Shown here piece after piece: positions 48,001-55,702 of a stretch of DNA of 64,000 bases; positions within the stretch are counted from its first letter, which is position 1; each line of letters begins with the position of its first letter. A program made the translations under genes and the position numbers. This stretch comes from Cryptobacteroides sp934698975 (GTDB taxonomy: Bacteria > Bacteroidota > Bacteroidia > Bacteroidales > UBA932). A model generated the notes under the pieces. That model did no database searches and was not told the DNA's origin. It saw only the letters and a list, made by a program, of their open reading frames with translations. The DNA is taken from NCBI GenBank assembly GCA_934698975.1, contig CAKUVR010000011.1:1-64000 (forward strand), written 5' to 3'.

Positions 48001-48673
48001 CCCTGTCCTGCAGCACATCGATGGTCTCCGTGACTGCCTTGTCTCCGACTCCGGCCTTGAGGACGAACTTCACGTCCCTGTCGGTATATTCCTCATTAGG
48101 GTAAGCGCTGATGTTGATGGAGTTGCCGTCCTTTGTGACGAGCATCCATTCGCAGCCTGAAGTCTCGAATGTCCAGTCTGGATCGGTAGATGTAACCTCA
48201 AAGGATGCCGTGAGCTCTCCCTTGGCAGCGAGGTGGAAATTGTTCTCGGAAGCAACGATCTCCACTGTTCCGTAGGCGTTCTGTGTGGCCGTGACGGTGG
48301 CGGTCTTGTCTCCGGCCTTGATTGTCACTGTGGCAGAAAGAGTCTTTTCGACTTTGTTCTGCTCGCAGGAGAGAGTGAGCTGGTTCGCTTCCTCGTCTTT
48401 TTCTCCTTTGATGAAGGATTCTCCTGAAATCTCGTAGGTCCAGTCCGTGTTGGTGTTCACGTCAAGAATGACCTTACCGCCGAGGCTTTTGAAAGCTATG
48501 CTTGCATTGACATCGTCCTCAGATGTGAACAGTGTGTTGCGGGACGCCACAGCCAATGTGGCATTCTCCTCTGTCTCGTTCTCTCCCAGGACTGGATTCT
48601 GATAGTTGATTGTCTCCTTGGTGCAGGCGCAGAAAGAAGCGGCCAACACTATTGAATATATTATCTTCTTCAT
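45029..48673 (-). CDS. BspA-like leucine-rich-repeat surface lipoprotein with BACON and PKD-like domains
   Basis: 1214 residues. Start MKKIIYSIVLAASFCAC, lipidated at Cys17 or nearby. Three BACON-like domains (about 35-315) are followed by a PKD-like module (VDWGDGSEAKQF, HEYADTGYFVVSVKG), then roughly thirty BspA/LRR_5-type repeats of about 24 residues with consensus F..C.SL..IP.GLF.......T. Cysteine in every repeat is notable. BspA proteins of oral and gut Bacteroidota bind host proteins and other cells. Second gene of the surface operon. The repeat array makes the DNA highly self-similar with a period near 72 bases. Confidence 0.88.
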   Translation of the reverse strand: MKKIIYSIVLAASFCACTKETINYQNPVLGENETEENATLAVASRNTLFTSEDDVNASIAFKSLGGKVILDVNTNTDWTYEISGESFIKGEKDEEANQLTLSCEQNKVEKTLSATVTIKAGDKTATVTATQNAYGTVEIVASENNFHLAAKGELTASFEVTSTDPDWTFETSGCEWMLVTKDGNSINISAYPNEEYTDRDVKFVLKAGVGDKAVTETIDVLQDRAAFVTSSVSTVPVTPFSSEAKEVEIKANFDWEYSVSGNESGWLTIERTENGLKFVPSINSGAETRTAKIFIKTGDGKENSDSKEITISQPGIDKDAFIVGLHVQKAKGKIVSSMLPVEGVTNVTVDWGDGSEAKQFTTDNPIHEYADTGYFVVSVKGQASGLSVGSLTYDQKDQIEQVYNWGRLGLTSMESAFSGCGFLSSIPSDDTGAFSKVTTFESAFYQCSTLKVIPEGLLASAAETESVNNMFYSCKAIETIPRQLFFNCPKLSDAGSAFFYCESVEQIDKDLFSKNPELTDCSSTFSGMTKLTSVDKDLFANNPKITDLSAVFSYDAALTAIPAGIFRNQTECESFRMAFNSTGLTEIPAGLFASNTKCENFQQTFSGTKIKTVPADLFKGCKSVDTFMSCFSGCSELQSIPADLFKNSGSQGVVYGKRGNGMRYVFNGCSSLKEIPAGLLDGFTKITNIENIFNGCSSLETIPSGLFKDAGAVTNFNNAFGGCTSLKSIPSGVFKGLAKLSSFQGVFMNCTNIEEIGDNLLEGCDACTKISNMFKGCTKLSKVSENAFAGAAKVTDISGLFSGCTSLKTVPEGLFAPMTGLKTTSEVFATSGMESIPAGLFAKNTLVTTFLKVFNGCTSLTSLPSNLFASNQAVTTFESAFSECTSLTILPDGLFANNSKVTTYKAAFKGCTSLASVGKIFGASTAKINFESAFEGCTSLKALPAGFFDGLTGADSFKKTFYGCSALVTIPEKLFVKNTNATTTESCFQNCTALQSVTAGLFGTTTKTKTLISMFAGCSSLATIAPDAFSGLNTASGTVTKIFQNCTGLKEVPSGLFKNNAKINNYTYAFNGCTSLEKVGSEVFNCAANASINNLFAGCASLKEVGENLFINPEKVRILTYIFQGCSALESVPVGTFDNFKAATSINSLFDGCVSLKGESPYTVVNGVKYHLYDRTAENASASGFAEIKFMKAAFQGCTQLSDYAQIPDPAKAN

Positions 48674-48686
48674 GATATACAATTGA

Positions 48687-49817
48687 TTATTCGCCCTTCT
48701 CGGCTCTTACAAAGTACATTTTCCCGTCAGCGTAGTACACATCGCTGAGCATGGCCAAATCCGTGGTTGCACCTATCCTGACGATGAGTCCGAGAGAACC
48801 GTATGCCTCGTCGAAGCCTTCCAACAGAATAGCCTGGCAGTTGTCACTCGTCCCGTCAGTGGCGGTCCCGACAGTTCCGTAGAGGATTCCGGTCTCGAAT
48901 TTCCTCTCCGTGATGTTCGGCTGAACCAGATAATAATAGTATGTGTCTGATTGCTCGAAAGCTCTGGTCAGACACAGTGAGCCAAGCGTAAGCACCATCT
49001 TCTTTGTGTCTTTGTCGTAGGAGGCTTCATATTCAGTACCTTCAACAAACAAATCCTTGATAGTGAAACTCTTTCCGTACTCTTTTTGCTCAATCGTGCA
49101 GTACGAGCCAATGCTGGGGACATTGATGGCGTTGCCACCGAAGTACCAACGTTCCGCATAAAGTCCGAAGCTTCCCAGCATCTGGAAGTAAGGATTTTCA
49201 TCGCGCGAGATCTGGGAAATCTTGATTTCCTTGCTCTGAGAGTTGCCGGTGGCTGATGCAGTGACCGTGATGGTGGCATCACGATGCGCGCCCTCGTTGG
49301 CGGCGGCGTTCACTTTGACAAGTTTCCCTTCCGTGCTTACCGTCAGCCATGATGCGTCGGACTTGACATTCCATTCGTCATTTGTCTCCACGGAGAACAT
49401 GAAGTTGTCTCCTTCAGAGTCAAGTTCCATGTTTTCCGGGCCATTGATTTTCAGTGACAGCATCGCACCGGACCAAGACTGAGAGACCTTGATTTCCTTT
49501 GTGTCGGTTCCTGACGCAAGTGTCACCGAAGCTTTTCTTGAGTCTCCTGTCTCGTTGGCAGTGACGGTGATCGTCACTTTGCCGTCGCTGTCTGTGGTTG
49601 TGATCCATGCTGAACCTGACTCGGAGGAATACGACGACACGAAGGAGTGCCACTGTGACGGACATGCCACTGAAATTGTGGCCGTGCCTCCCTCCATCGG
49701 GAACGCCACATTGTCCTGAGAGATGAGGAGGACATCAGCGATTTCCTCCTTCGTTGTCTCGCCGCAGGCCGAAAGGACAAGCAGCGGGATTGCGATCATT
49801 ACAAGCAATCGTCTCAT
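48687..49817 (-). CDS. BACON-domain lipoprotein, first gene of the surface operon
   Basis: 376 residues. The start MRRLLVMIAIPLLVLSAC is chosen because it gives a proper lipoprotein signal (Cys18); the frame stays open 51 codons further upstream into AT-rich leader, which is not signal-like. Two BACON domains: about 25-120 (NVAFPMEGGTATISVACPSQ) and about 123-215 (NMELDSEGDNFMFSVETNDE). The C-terminal 150 residues are a compact beta domain of unknown family. Leader position suggests it is highly expressed. Confidence 0.78.
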   Translation of the reverse strand: MRRLLVMIAIPLLVLSACGETTKEEIADVLLISQDNVAFPMEGGTATISVACPSQWHSFVSSYSSESGSAWITTTDSDGKVTITVTANETGDSRKASVTLASGTDTKEIKVSQSWSGAMLSLKINGPENMELDSEGDNFMFSVETNDEWNVKSDASWLTVSTEGKLVKVNAAANEGAHRDATITVTASATGNSQSKEIKISQISRDENPYFQMLGSFGLYAERWYFGGNAINVPSIGSYCTIEQKEYGKSFTIKDLFVEGTEYEASYDKDTKKMVLTLGSLCLTRAFEQSDTYYYYLVQPNITERKFETGILYGTVGTATDGTSDNCQAILLEGFDEAYGSLGLIVRIGATTDLAMLSDVYYADGKMYFVRAEKGE

Positions 49818-49887
49818 TGTGAAATTATTTTGATTGTGATAAATATTATCTGTGAAACGTTTTGTGGCGACTTGGTTGCAACCATTC

Positions 49888-49909
49888 TTCGAACTTGTCG
49901 AACTGATCT
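49888..49909. repeat. Degenerate type-1 repeat in the surface-operon leader
   Basis: CTTCGAACTTGTCGAACTG resembles the type-1 core but with several changes. Weak call. Confidence 0.3.
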
Positions 49910-49967
49910 CAATAAATGGTGTGCTGCGCGCTTTCATTTTGTAATTAAAATTCACTAACAAGTGATT

Positions 49968-50000
49968 CAAAGTTACGAACTATTTTGTGATTATATTCAA
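49968..50000 (-). promoter_or_regulatory. Likely promoter of the eight-gene surface operon
   Basis: Minus-strand TTG (49998-50000) and TAACTTTG (49968-49975) separated by 22 bases. The leader would be about 150 bases. The gap 49818-50207 is otherwise AT-rich, without a gene. Confidence 0.5.
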
Positions 50001-50179
50001 TTTCAGTGAGGTTTTTTGGCTAAAAGGACTGATTTTTTACTCCAATAAATCGATTTGTATAATTATGCATTTGTTTGTGAATCTTCATTGCTTACAATAC
50101 GTAAGTCGTTAATGGGCGTACAGGTCTATTAAAGCAGTCATTAAGGTTGATTACGGTATGGTGTGTCAGCAAAAATGGC

Positions 50180-50187
50180 TATCTTTG
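50180..50187 (+). promoter_or_regulatory. -7 element for the WbsX-like gene
   Basis: TATCTTTG, 20 bases before the ATG at 50208. The -33 element is not clear. Confidence 0.4.
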
Positions 50188-50207
50188 CCATTAAACCAGA
50201 TACAAAA

Positions 50208-51377
50208 ATGAAAAAGATATCATTCTTAGTAATCTTTCTTGGCATCTTTGCTTTTTCTGTCAAAGCCCAGACTCTAGATGATTCCTATTATGTGGCGGCA
50301 TACGTCTGGCCGTCGTGCCACAATGATCCACGCGGACAGGAAATCCTATGGCCTGAGGGAATAGGGGAGTGGGAGGTCATAAAGAAGGGTACGCCTCGTT
50401 TTCCAGGTCATTATCAGCCAAAGCAACCTTTGTGGGGCTACGAGATGGACAACGATCCGAAAGTGATGGAGAGATGGATCGATCTGGCCACAGATCACGG
50501 AGTGAACACTTTCATATTCGACTGGTACTGGTTTGAAGGAGAACCTTTCCTGGAAAGTTGTGTCAACGATGGCTTCCTCAAAGCTCCGAACAACACTAAG
50601 ATGAATTTTTACCTGATGTGGGCGAATCATGATGTGAAAAGAAATTACTGGAACGTCCATCGCAGCCCTGACGATGATTCCATCCTTTGGAGAGGAGCGA
50701 CGGACGAGAAGAATTTCAGAATCATAGTCGACAGGGTGATAAGACAATACTTTACTCGCCCAAACTATTTGAAAATAAACGGATGTCCAGTCTTTTCCAT
50801 CTACAAGGCCGACAACCTCATCGCCACTTTCAGCGGAAGTATGGAGAAGACCCGTGAGGGACTTGAATATTTCCGATCGCAAGTCCGAAATGCCGGTTTC
50901 CCCGACCTTCACCTGCAATTCGTCCACGGAGGCCCTTCTACTCCCGAGATTCAGAAACTTCTTGAATATCTTGGCGTTGACAGTGTGACTTCCTACAACT
51001 GGGGCGGCCCTCACCGGGAGGATTACCTTGACTGGGGGGCAACAGGGATGAAGCGTTTGCAGACGTGGAGCGATTCTCCGGTACCGTTCTTCCCGAACGT
51101 GGCGGTAGGGTGGGACAACACACCTCGTTTCCCGAAAGTGGGGCGCGAGGATGTAATCCATTACAACAACACTCCCGAATCCTTTGCCACCTATCTCCAG
51201 AAGTGCAAGGAATATGTCGATTCACATCCTGCCCAGCCGAAGGTCATAACCATCTTCGCTTGGAACGAATGGGTGGAAAGTGGCTATCTCCTTCCTGATC
51301 ACAAGTACGGTTTCTCCTACATCAGGGCTGTCAAATCCGTCTTTGACGGTGATTATTCCTCCTATAGGAAACGTTGA
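50208..51377 (+). CDS. Secreted WbsX/GH99-like domain protein
   Basis: 389 residues. The start MKKISFLVIFLGIFAFSVKA gives a signal peptide cleaved after KAQ. The mature sequence, with FPGHYQPKQPLWGYEMDNDP, VMERWIDLATDHGVNTFIFD, WYWFEGEPFLES and TIFAWNEWVESGYLLPD, matches the WbsX family (a GH99-like barrel). Family members are annotated either as glycosyltransferase-linked or as endo-glycosidase-like; the export signal favours a hydrolase acting on outside glycans. Acidic residues in FNEWVE-type position (NEWVE) are likely catalytic. Divergent from the surface operon. Confidence 0.8.
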   Translation: MKKISFLVIFLGIFAFSVKAQTLDDSYYVAAYVWPSCHNDPRGQEILWPEGIGEWEVIKKGTPRFPGHYQPKQPLWGYEMDNDPKVMERWIDLATDHGVNTFIFDWYWFEGEPFLESCVNDGFLKAPNNTKMNFYLMWANHDVKRNYWNVHRSPDDDSILWRGATDEKNFRIIVDRVIRQYFTRPNYLKINGCPVFSIYKADNLIATFSGSMEKTREGLEYFRSQVRNAGFPDLHLQFVHGGPSTPEIQKLLEYLGVDSVTSYNWGGPHREDYLDWGATGMKRLQTWSDSPVPFFPNVAVGWDNTPRFPKVGREDVIHYNNTPESFATYLQKCKEYVDSHPAQPKVITIFAWNEWVESGYLLPDHKYGFSYIRAVKSVFDGDYSSYRKR

Positions 51378-51415
51378 AGCCGGCCCTGAAAGTTGCTGTC
51401 AATCGTCTGACGGGA

Positions 51416-51895
51416 TCAGACCCGTTGGTAGGCGAGCCTTTCGGAGCCGTCCGCGAGGTTGATCACTCCGCGGTATGAGAAGCCGGCCTTCTCGATGAGG
51501 TGGCGCATGATGCTGTTGTCCCTGTGGGTGTCGATGCGGAGATTCCTTGAGACTGAGAGGGAATATTCAATGATCTCTTTGAACACGCCGTGGCTGTCAG
51601 GTGAACTGGCGATGCGGTGGATGACATAGTACGGTGCCTCGTCATCCAGCCACTTGCCTTGGATTGATGAATATGTCGGTTCGGGTGAGGGGAGGAGTGC
51701 GAAGTAGCCGACTGTCTGGCAATTGCGTTCGACGATATGCGCACCGCCTTTTCTGATGTCGGAGCGCACGATCTCCTCATTTGGATAACCGTCCTCCCAT
51801 TGGGTGAGATTTCCGCTTGAACGCATTATGAACTTTGCGGCGATGAAAAGTTCCATCGCCGCCGGAATGTCTTGCTCTGTGGCTTTTCTAATCAT
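51416..51895 (-). CDS. GNAT-family N-acetyltransferase
   Basis: 159 residues. MIRKATEQDIPAAMELFIAA is the standard first strand and helix. HRIASSPDSHGVFKEIIEYS carries the acetyl-CoA-binding region in the less common form with SPDSHGVF replacing the usual RG.G.G loop, and LRIDTHRDNSIMRHLIEKAG with FSYRGVI closes the fold. Common Bacteroidota and Firmicutes acetyltransferase; acceptor unknown. Confidence 0.85.
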   Translation of the reverse strand: MIRKATEQDIPAAMELFIAAKFIMRSSGNLTQWEDGYPNEEIVRSDIRKGGAHIVERNCQTVGYFALLPSPEPTYSSIQGKWLDDEAPYYVIHRIASSPDSHGVFKEIIEYSLSVSRNLRIDTHRDNSIMRHLIEKAGFSYRGVINLADGSERLAYQRV

Positions 51896-51954
51896 TCTGT
51901 CTGTAGGCTGTCAGTAATGCTGTCAATCCGCTGAACATAGGTCTGCCGTCATTT

Positions 51955-52036
51955 CCCGTGCGTGGCATCGGCCATTCTGCGCACGGGCCTTCTTCAATTG
52001 TCACCCCGTGCGTGGCAACAGCCATTCTGCGCACGG
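51955..52036. repeat. Pair of GC-rich hairpin repeats
   Basis: Two near-identical units, 51955-51987 and 52005-52036, starting exactly 50 bases apart. Each has CCCGTGCG (or CCGTGCG) pairing with CGCACGG(G) and an inner TGGC/GCCA pair. They lie between the GNAT gene and trpS and could act as a terminator-like or REP-like element. Confidence 0.75.
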
Positions 52037-52073
52037 AGGTTCGGCAAACATACGAGTTGGTATATTCCTGCAA

Positions 52074-53189
52074 CTACTGGTTGAACCTTTTGGCCTGCTC
52101 CTCGATGAGCGCCTTGTCGTTGAAGTAGTCGATCTTCATCGCCTTCTTGACATCTGATAGGGTGGCGGCGGCGACCTCTTCTGCTGCCTCGCTTCCTTTC
52201 TTAAGAATATCGTAGACGGCAGGGATGTCTTTCTCGTATTCCTTTCTGCGAGCGCGGATCGGCTCAAGCTCCTCGTTGAGGATCTTCTCGAGGAACCTCT
52301 TGACTTTCACGTCGCCGAGGCCGCCTCTTCTGTAGTGGCCCTTCAGCTCATCGAGGTTGGCATATTCAGGAAGATAGAGGCCGAAGTGCTCATCGCGGCA
52401 GAACGCGTCGAGGTAGGTGAAGACGGTGTTGCCTTCCACGTGGCCAGGGTCGCTGACATTGATGTGCTGAGGGTCCGTGTACATCGACATCACCTTCTTG
52501 TGCATCTCTTCCGCTGATTCGGCGAGGTAGATGCAGTTGCCGAGGGACTTGCTCATCTTCGCCTTGCCGTCGGTTCCCGGGAGTCTGAGACAGGCGGAGT
52601 TGGAAGGCAGGACGGCCTTAGGCTCGACGAGCGTCTCGCCGTAGATTCTGTTGAAGCTGCGCACAATCTCCACGGCCTGCTCCAGCATAGGCTTCTGGTC
52701 CTCGCCGACAGGTACGTCTGTGGCCTTGAAAGCCGTGATGTCGGCGGCCTGGGAGATAGGGTAGCAGAAGAATCCGACCGGCACTCCGCTTCCGAACGCC
52801 TGCTCCTCGCCGTCCTGACTGAACCCGCGCATCTGGATCTCAGCCTTGACGGTAGGGTTGCGCTGGAGCCTAGCCACTGTGACAAGGTTCATGTAGTAGA
52901 ATGTCAGCTCGGTGAGCTCAGGGATCATGCTTTGGATGAATATTGTCACTTTGGCAGGGTCCAGACCGACTGAGAGGTAGTCAAGCGCCACCTCGATGAT
53001 GTTCTGGCGGACCTTCTCCGGGTTGTCGAAGTTGTCGGTAAGTGCCTGCGCGTCAGCGATGAAGACAAACATCTTCTTGTAGTCGCCGGCATTCTGGATG
53101 GCCACCCTGTTCCTCAGGGAGCCGACGTAGTGGCCGATGTGGAGGCGTCCGGTTGGACGGTCGCCTGTCAGTATTATCTTGTTTGACAT
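52074..53189 (-). CDS. trpS: Tryptophanyl-tRNA synthetase
   Basis: Class I synthetase that charges tRNA-Trp. The HIGH motif is at residues 17-20 in GDRPTGRLHIGH and KMSKS lies near residue 215 in GKAKMSKSLGN. The long form with FGSGVPVGFFCYPISQAADI after MRGFSQDGEEQA is typical of Bacteroidota. 371 residues. No obvious T-box or leader peptide is seen in the 102 bases before it. Confidence 0.97.
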   Translation of the reverse strand: MSNKIILTGDRPTGRLHIGHYVGSLRNRVAIQNAGDYKKMFVFIADAQALTDNFDNPEKVRQNIIEVALDYLSVGLDPAKVTIFIQSMIPELTELTFYYMNLVTVARLQRNPTVKAEIQMRGFSQDGEEQAFGSGVPVGFFCYPISQAADITAFKATDVPVGEDQKPMLEQAVEIVRSFNRIYGETLVEPKAVLPSNSACLRLPGTDGKAKMSKSLGNCIYLAESAEEMHKKVMSMYTDPQHINVSDPGHVEGNTVFTYLDAFCRDEHFGLYLPEYANLDELKGHYRRGGLGDVKVKRFLEKILNEELEPIRARRKEYEKDIPAVYDILKKGSEAAEEVAAATLSDVKKAMKIDYFNDKALIEEQAKRFNQ

Positions 53190-53291
53190 ATCGTTATGTT
53201 TTTTAGTTCGTTATTTGTTTTTTTTGCCTGATATTGAAATCAGATATATTATTCTTCAGTCAAATCGTGTGTTGTAAAAGGCAACTTTGCT

Positions 53292-53879
53292 CTATTTTAT
53301 CAGGTTCAGAAACTCATTTCTTGTTCTGGCCGAGGTCAGGAAAGCCCCTGAGAATGCGGAAGTTGTGGTCGTGGCATTGGCCTTCTGCACCCCTCTGACC
53401 GACATGCAGGTGTGCATGGCCTCGATCACCACGGCAACGCCCAGCGGATGCAGTGCGTTGTCGATGCTGTCCCGGATCTGGACCGTCAGCCTCTCCTGCA
53501 CCTGAAGCCTTCGAGCGAATGTCTCCACGACGCGCGCCACCTTGCTGAGTCCAGTGATCTTGCCGTTAGGAATATACGCCACGTGGCACTTACCCAGGAA
53601 CGGCATCATGTGGTGCTCGCAGGTGGAATACAACTCAATGTCCTTCACCAGCACCATCTGGCGGTACTCTTCATCGAATATGGCGGACTGGATGATCTCC
53701 GTTCCGTTCTGTGAATATCCCTGCGTGAGGAACTGCAATGCCTTCGCCACTCTCTCCGGAGTCTTTACAAGCCCCTCTCTCTCAGGGTCTTCGCCTAAAA
53801 GCCGGAGTATCTCCTTGACATGGCCGGCGATCTCGGCGGTCGTCTTTTCCTCGTATATTTCCTGTTTCTTGTATGACAT
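53292..53879 (-). CDS. folE: GTP cyclohydrolase I
   Basis: Converts GTP to dihydroneopterin triphosphate, the first step of folate synthesis. The start MSYKKQEIYEEKTTAE at 53879 is chosen because upstream extension is not family-like. Zinc ligands Cys87 and His90 (STCEHHMMPF) and Cys158 (MHTCMSVRG) are present, so it is the zinc-dependent FolE type; VETFARRLQVQERLT is canonical. 195 residues. Confidence 0.97.
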   Translation of the reverse strand: MSYKKQEIYEEKTTAEIAGHVKEILRLLGEDPEREGLVKTPERVAKALQFLTQGYSQNGTEIIQSAIFDEEYRQMVLVKDIELYSTCEHHMMPFLGKCHVAYIPNGKITGLSKVARVVETFARRLQVQERLTVQIRDSIDNALHPLGVAVVIEAMHTCMSVRGVQKANATTTTSAFSGAFLTSARTRNEFLNLIK

Positions 53880-54042
53880 ATTCCTTTTATCGTCCTTTTG
53901 GTACGGTTGTTGAAACTGACAGCCCGGAGTTTTCCGCTTGTCTGGCGCTTTTCCATCTTTTTCGGCGACCGCATACCCCTTGGTTCCGAAACTTGCAGTG
54001 GAAACGTAGGCTTTCAAACAGGCGGCCAAACTTCCAAGCCTA

Positions 54043-54050
54043 CAAAATTA
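54043..54050 (-). promoter_or_regulatory. Putative -7 element for folE
   Basis: Minus-strand TAATTTTG about 165 bases ahead of the folE start. A plus-strand TATCTTTG at 54084-54091 could serve the divergent DUF2795 gene. Confidence 0.35.
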
Positions 54051-54164
54051 GGCAAAAATTACTTATTGTTATGTTTTTTTGCATATCTTTGGGGCAAATA
54101 GAGCCGCTTTTTGTGACTCGTTGATTTATTTTAATGATTGTTAACGATTTAATTGTTCACGAAT

Positions 54165-54386
54165 ATGTATTGGACACTTGAACTTGCCAGTAGCCTGGAC
54201 GACGCTCCATGGCCAGCATCAAAGGAAGAACTTATCGACTACGCCAACCGCTCCGGCGCTCCCGAAGAGGTCATCGAGAATCTAACCGAACTTGAGGACG
54301 ACGGAGAAGTCTACGAATCCATCGAAGACATCTGGCCCGACTACCCGACCAAGGATGATTTCTTCTTTAACGAGGAGGAGTATTGA
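54165..54386 (+). CDS. DUF2795-like small acidic protein
   Basis: 73 residues starting MYWTLELASSLDDAPWPASK, with LIDYANRSGAPEEVIENLTE and IEDIWPDYPTKDDFFFNEEE. Strongly acidic. Matches the Bacteroidota DUF2795 family (small helical proteins; role unknown). The ATG at 54165 is chosen over an in-frame TTG at 54153. Divergent from folE. Confidence 0.75.
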   Translation: MYWTLELASSLDDAPWPASKEELIDYANRSGAPEEVIENLTELEDDGEVYESIEDIWPDYPTKDDFFFNEEEY

Positions 54387-54439
54387 TTAATAATCAATGA
54401 TTTATATCGTTTTAGTTAAAGTTATTTTTACTAAATTAA

Positions 54440-54568
54440 GCAAATCATAGACAGACATCCCGTAACAGCATCGCAAGTGTGATCCAGGGATAGTCACAAG
54501 ACTGAATGCCGCGGCGCCAAGAGCCCGCAAAGCGAGTTAGGTTATATCGCACCTGACTCGCTTTTTTT
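54440..54568 (+). ncRNA. Possible structured 3' region or small RNA
   Basis: Conserved-looking, GC-richer stretch between the DUF2795 gene and the repeat island. TGTGA (54478-54482) can pair with TCACA (54494-54498), and ATCCC (54457-54461) with GGGAT (54487-54491), which would compete. It ends in a strong terminator. No family was recognised and no promoter is clear, so it may simply be the 3' end of the DUF2795 transcript. Confidence 0.25.
54528..54568 (+). terminator. Intrinsic terminator before the repeat island
   Basis: AAGCGAGT...AGG pairs with CCT...ACTCGCTT around a nine-base loop, followed by seven T bases. Confidence 0.85.
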
Positions 54569-54720
54569 GTTGTTTCGTGGTGACGTGAGGATAGGTTGAT
54601 GTTTGGTATGAGACAGGAATATTCAAAGATTATTTCTGGGTTTAGCCAATTGGGAACAAGTGCGGGCTATAAGATCGTGCATGAAAGATGTTACCCACCA
54701 TAGGGAAAGTATGCGCTTGC

Positions 54721-54744
54721 GGTCACTGAACCTGTCGAAGTGGC
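54721..54744 (+). repeat. Type-1 dispersed repeat
   Basis: GGTCACTGAACCTGTCGAAG followed by TGGC: one near-complete unit directly left of the type-2 hairpin array. Confidence 0.85.
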
Positions 54745-54766
54745 GCATCAATGTCTGAATCGAGAA

Positions 54767-54900
54767 CTTGTCCGTCAGAAACCCGTTTGGCCGGACAAAC
54801 TCTCTTGGCATGTACATTTGTCCGGTGGATTGACATTTGGCCGGACAAAATGTGCAAAAGTGGCTTTATATCCGGAGAAATGATGGTAGGGCCGGACAAG
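54767..54900 (+). repeat. Type-2 hairpin array, cluster 1 (three units)
   Basis: Units start at 54767, 54817 and 54867. Each has a left arm like TTTGTCCGG, a 15-base (once 16-base) loop and a right arm CCGGACAAA, usually preceded by TTTGG, then a 17-base linker. Left arms vary (CTTGTCCGT, TTTGTCCGG, TATATCCGG); right arms are nearly invariant. Confidence 0.92.
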
Positions 54901-54935
54901 TGAATGTGAAGTTTAACTTTAAAACACAATAAATT

Positions 54936-55532
54936 ATGGGAAGATATGTAAGCTTCGGTATTGTGCGGACATATTGCTTTTTCAAGAAAAGCATCCGCGA
55001 TTATGTTAATGACTGGTTCAACTTGCGTCTGAATCTTAAAGAGGAAGATGTCAAGAATGCTTTGGTGGAGCAGATGTTTCCTGACATCTATGAATTCATC
55101 GAAACGGACGACAGCTATGAGTTCACACTTAAGAATGATCTGTCGGTAAATGACATAGTGGAACTGCTTTCGCGTTTCTGGGACGTCGCTCACATCCCTG
55201 AATCCGAAAGGAAGGGAATATGTGAGACCATTTCTGAAATGACGCTGGACGATGCGCTGGATTTGGCGGAAGAGAAGAAGTTCTGCAAGTATCAGGATTT
55301 TCATCTGTATGGCAGGTTCTATGGCGGAAGTCCATTCGCATACCCACTGACGGTAAATGGCAAACAAATCTACATGGCTGCGGAAGTCTTCGGCGTTATG
55401 ATCGGGCAGTCTGATTCGAAGACAATCTCGGAGTCAGACATCAGACCCTATGACTTTTTCACAGAGCTGCTTCGTTATCGTTTGAAACCTTGCAGGCTGG
55501 CGGATTCCGCTTTGGTGTTCTTGTCGCAATAA
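54936..55532 (+). CDS. Unknown protein A of the RAYT/hairpin island
   Basis: 198 residues starting MGRYVSFGIVRTYCFFKKSI; ATG at 54936. Mostly helical and acidic in the first 110 residues (LNLKEEDVKNALVEQMFPDI, EFIETDDSYEFTLKNDLSVN), then a short beta-rich part (YQDFHLYGRFYGGSPFAYPL). No membrane segment, signal or known motif was seen. It lies between clusters 1 and 2 of the hairpin array, on the same strand as the RAYT. The open frame, normal codon use and start/stop fit a real gene; I do not recognise the family. A 214-residue frame on the opposite strand runs through the repeats and is rejected. Confidence 0.75.
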   Translation: MGRYVSFGIVRTYCFFKKSIRDYVNDWFNLRLNLKEEDVKNALVEQMFPDIYEFIETDDSYEFTLKNDLSVNDIVELLSRFWDVAHIPESERKGICETISEMTLDDALDLAEEKKFCKYQDFHLYGRFYGGSPFAYPLTVNGKQIYMAAEVFGVMIGQSDSKTISESDIRPYDFFTELLRYRLKPCRLADSALVFLSQ

Positions 55533-55558
55533 TAGATCTCCGCGAACGCCACGAAGGT

Positions 55559-55691
55559 TTTGTCCGGGAAAATCCTTTTTTTCCGGACAAAACTACTGAG
55601 AGTTAAACCTTGTCCAGCGGATTGACATTTGGCCGGACAAACCTGCTGAATAAAGTGATTCATCCGGGTAAACGCGATTATCCCGGACAAA
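55559..55691 (+). repeat. Type-2 hairpin array, cluster 2 (three units)
   Basis: Units start at 55559, 55609 and 55659, exactly 50 bases apart. The first has perfect TTTGTCCGG/CCGGACAAA arms; the right arm of the third ends 11 bases before the start codon of gene B. Confidence 0.92.
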
Positions 55692-55702
55692 ATATTATCA
55701 AT

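Noticed and set aside
49818..49970. 51-codon N-terminal extension of the first surface-operon lipoprotein
   Set aside because: The extension is AT-rich leader, hides the lipoprotein signal, and overlaps the likely promoter.
54723..55367. 214-residue minus-strand open frame
   Set aside because: It is antisense to gene A and runs through the hairpin repeats; its sequence shows no protein-like pattern.
55610..55702. Upstream start for protein B
   Set aside because: These codons are the hairpin repeats; the ATG at 55703 directly after them gives a plausible start.
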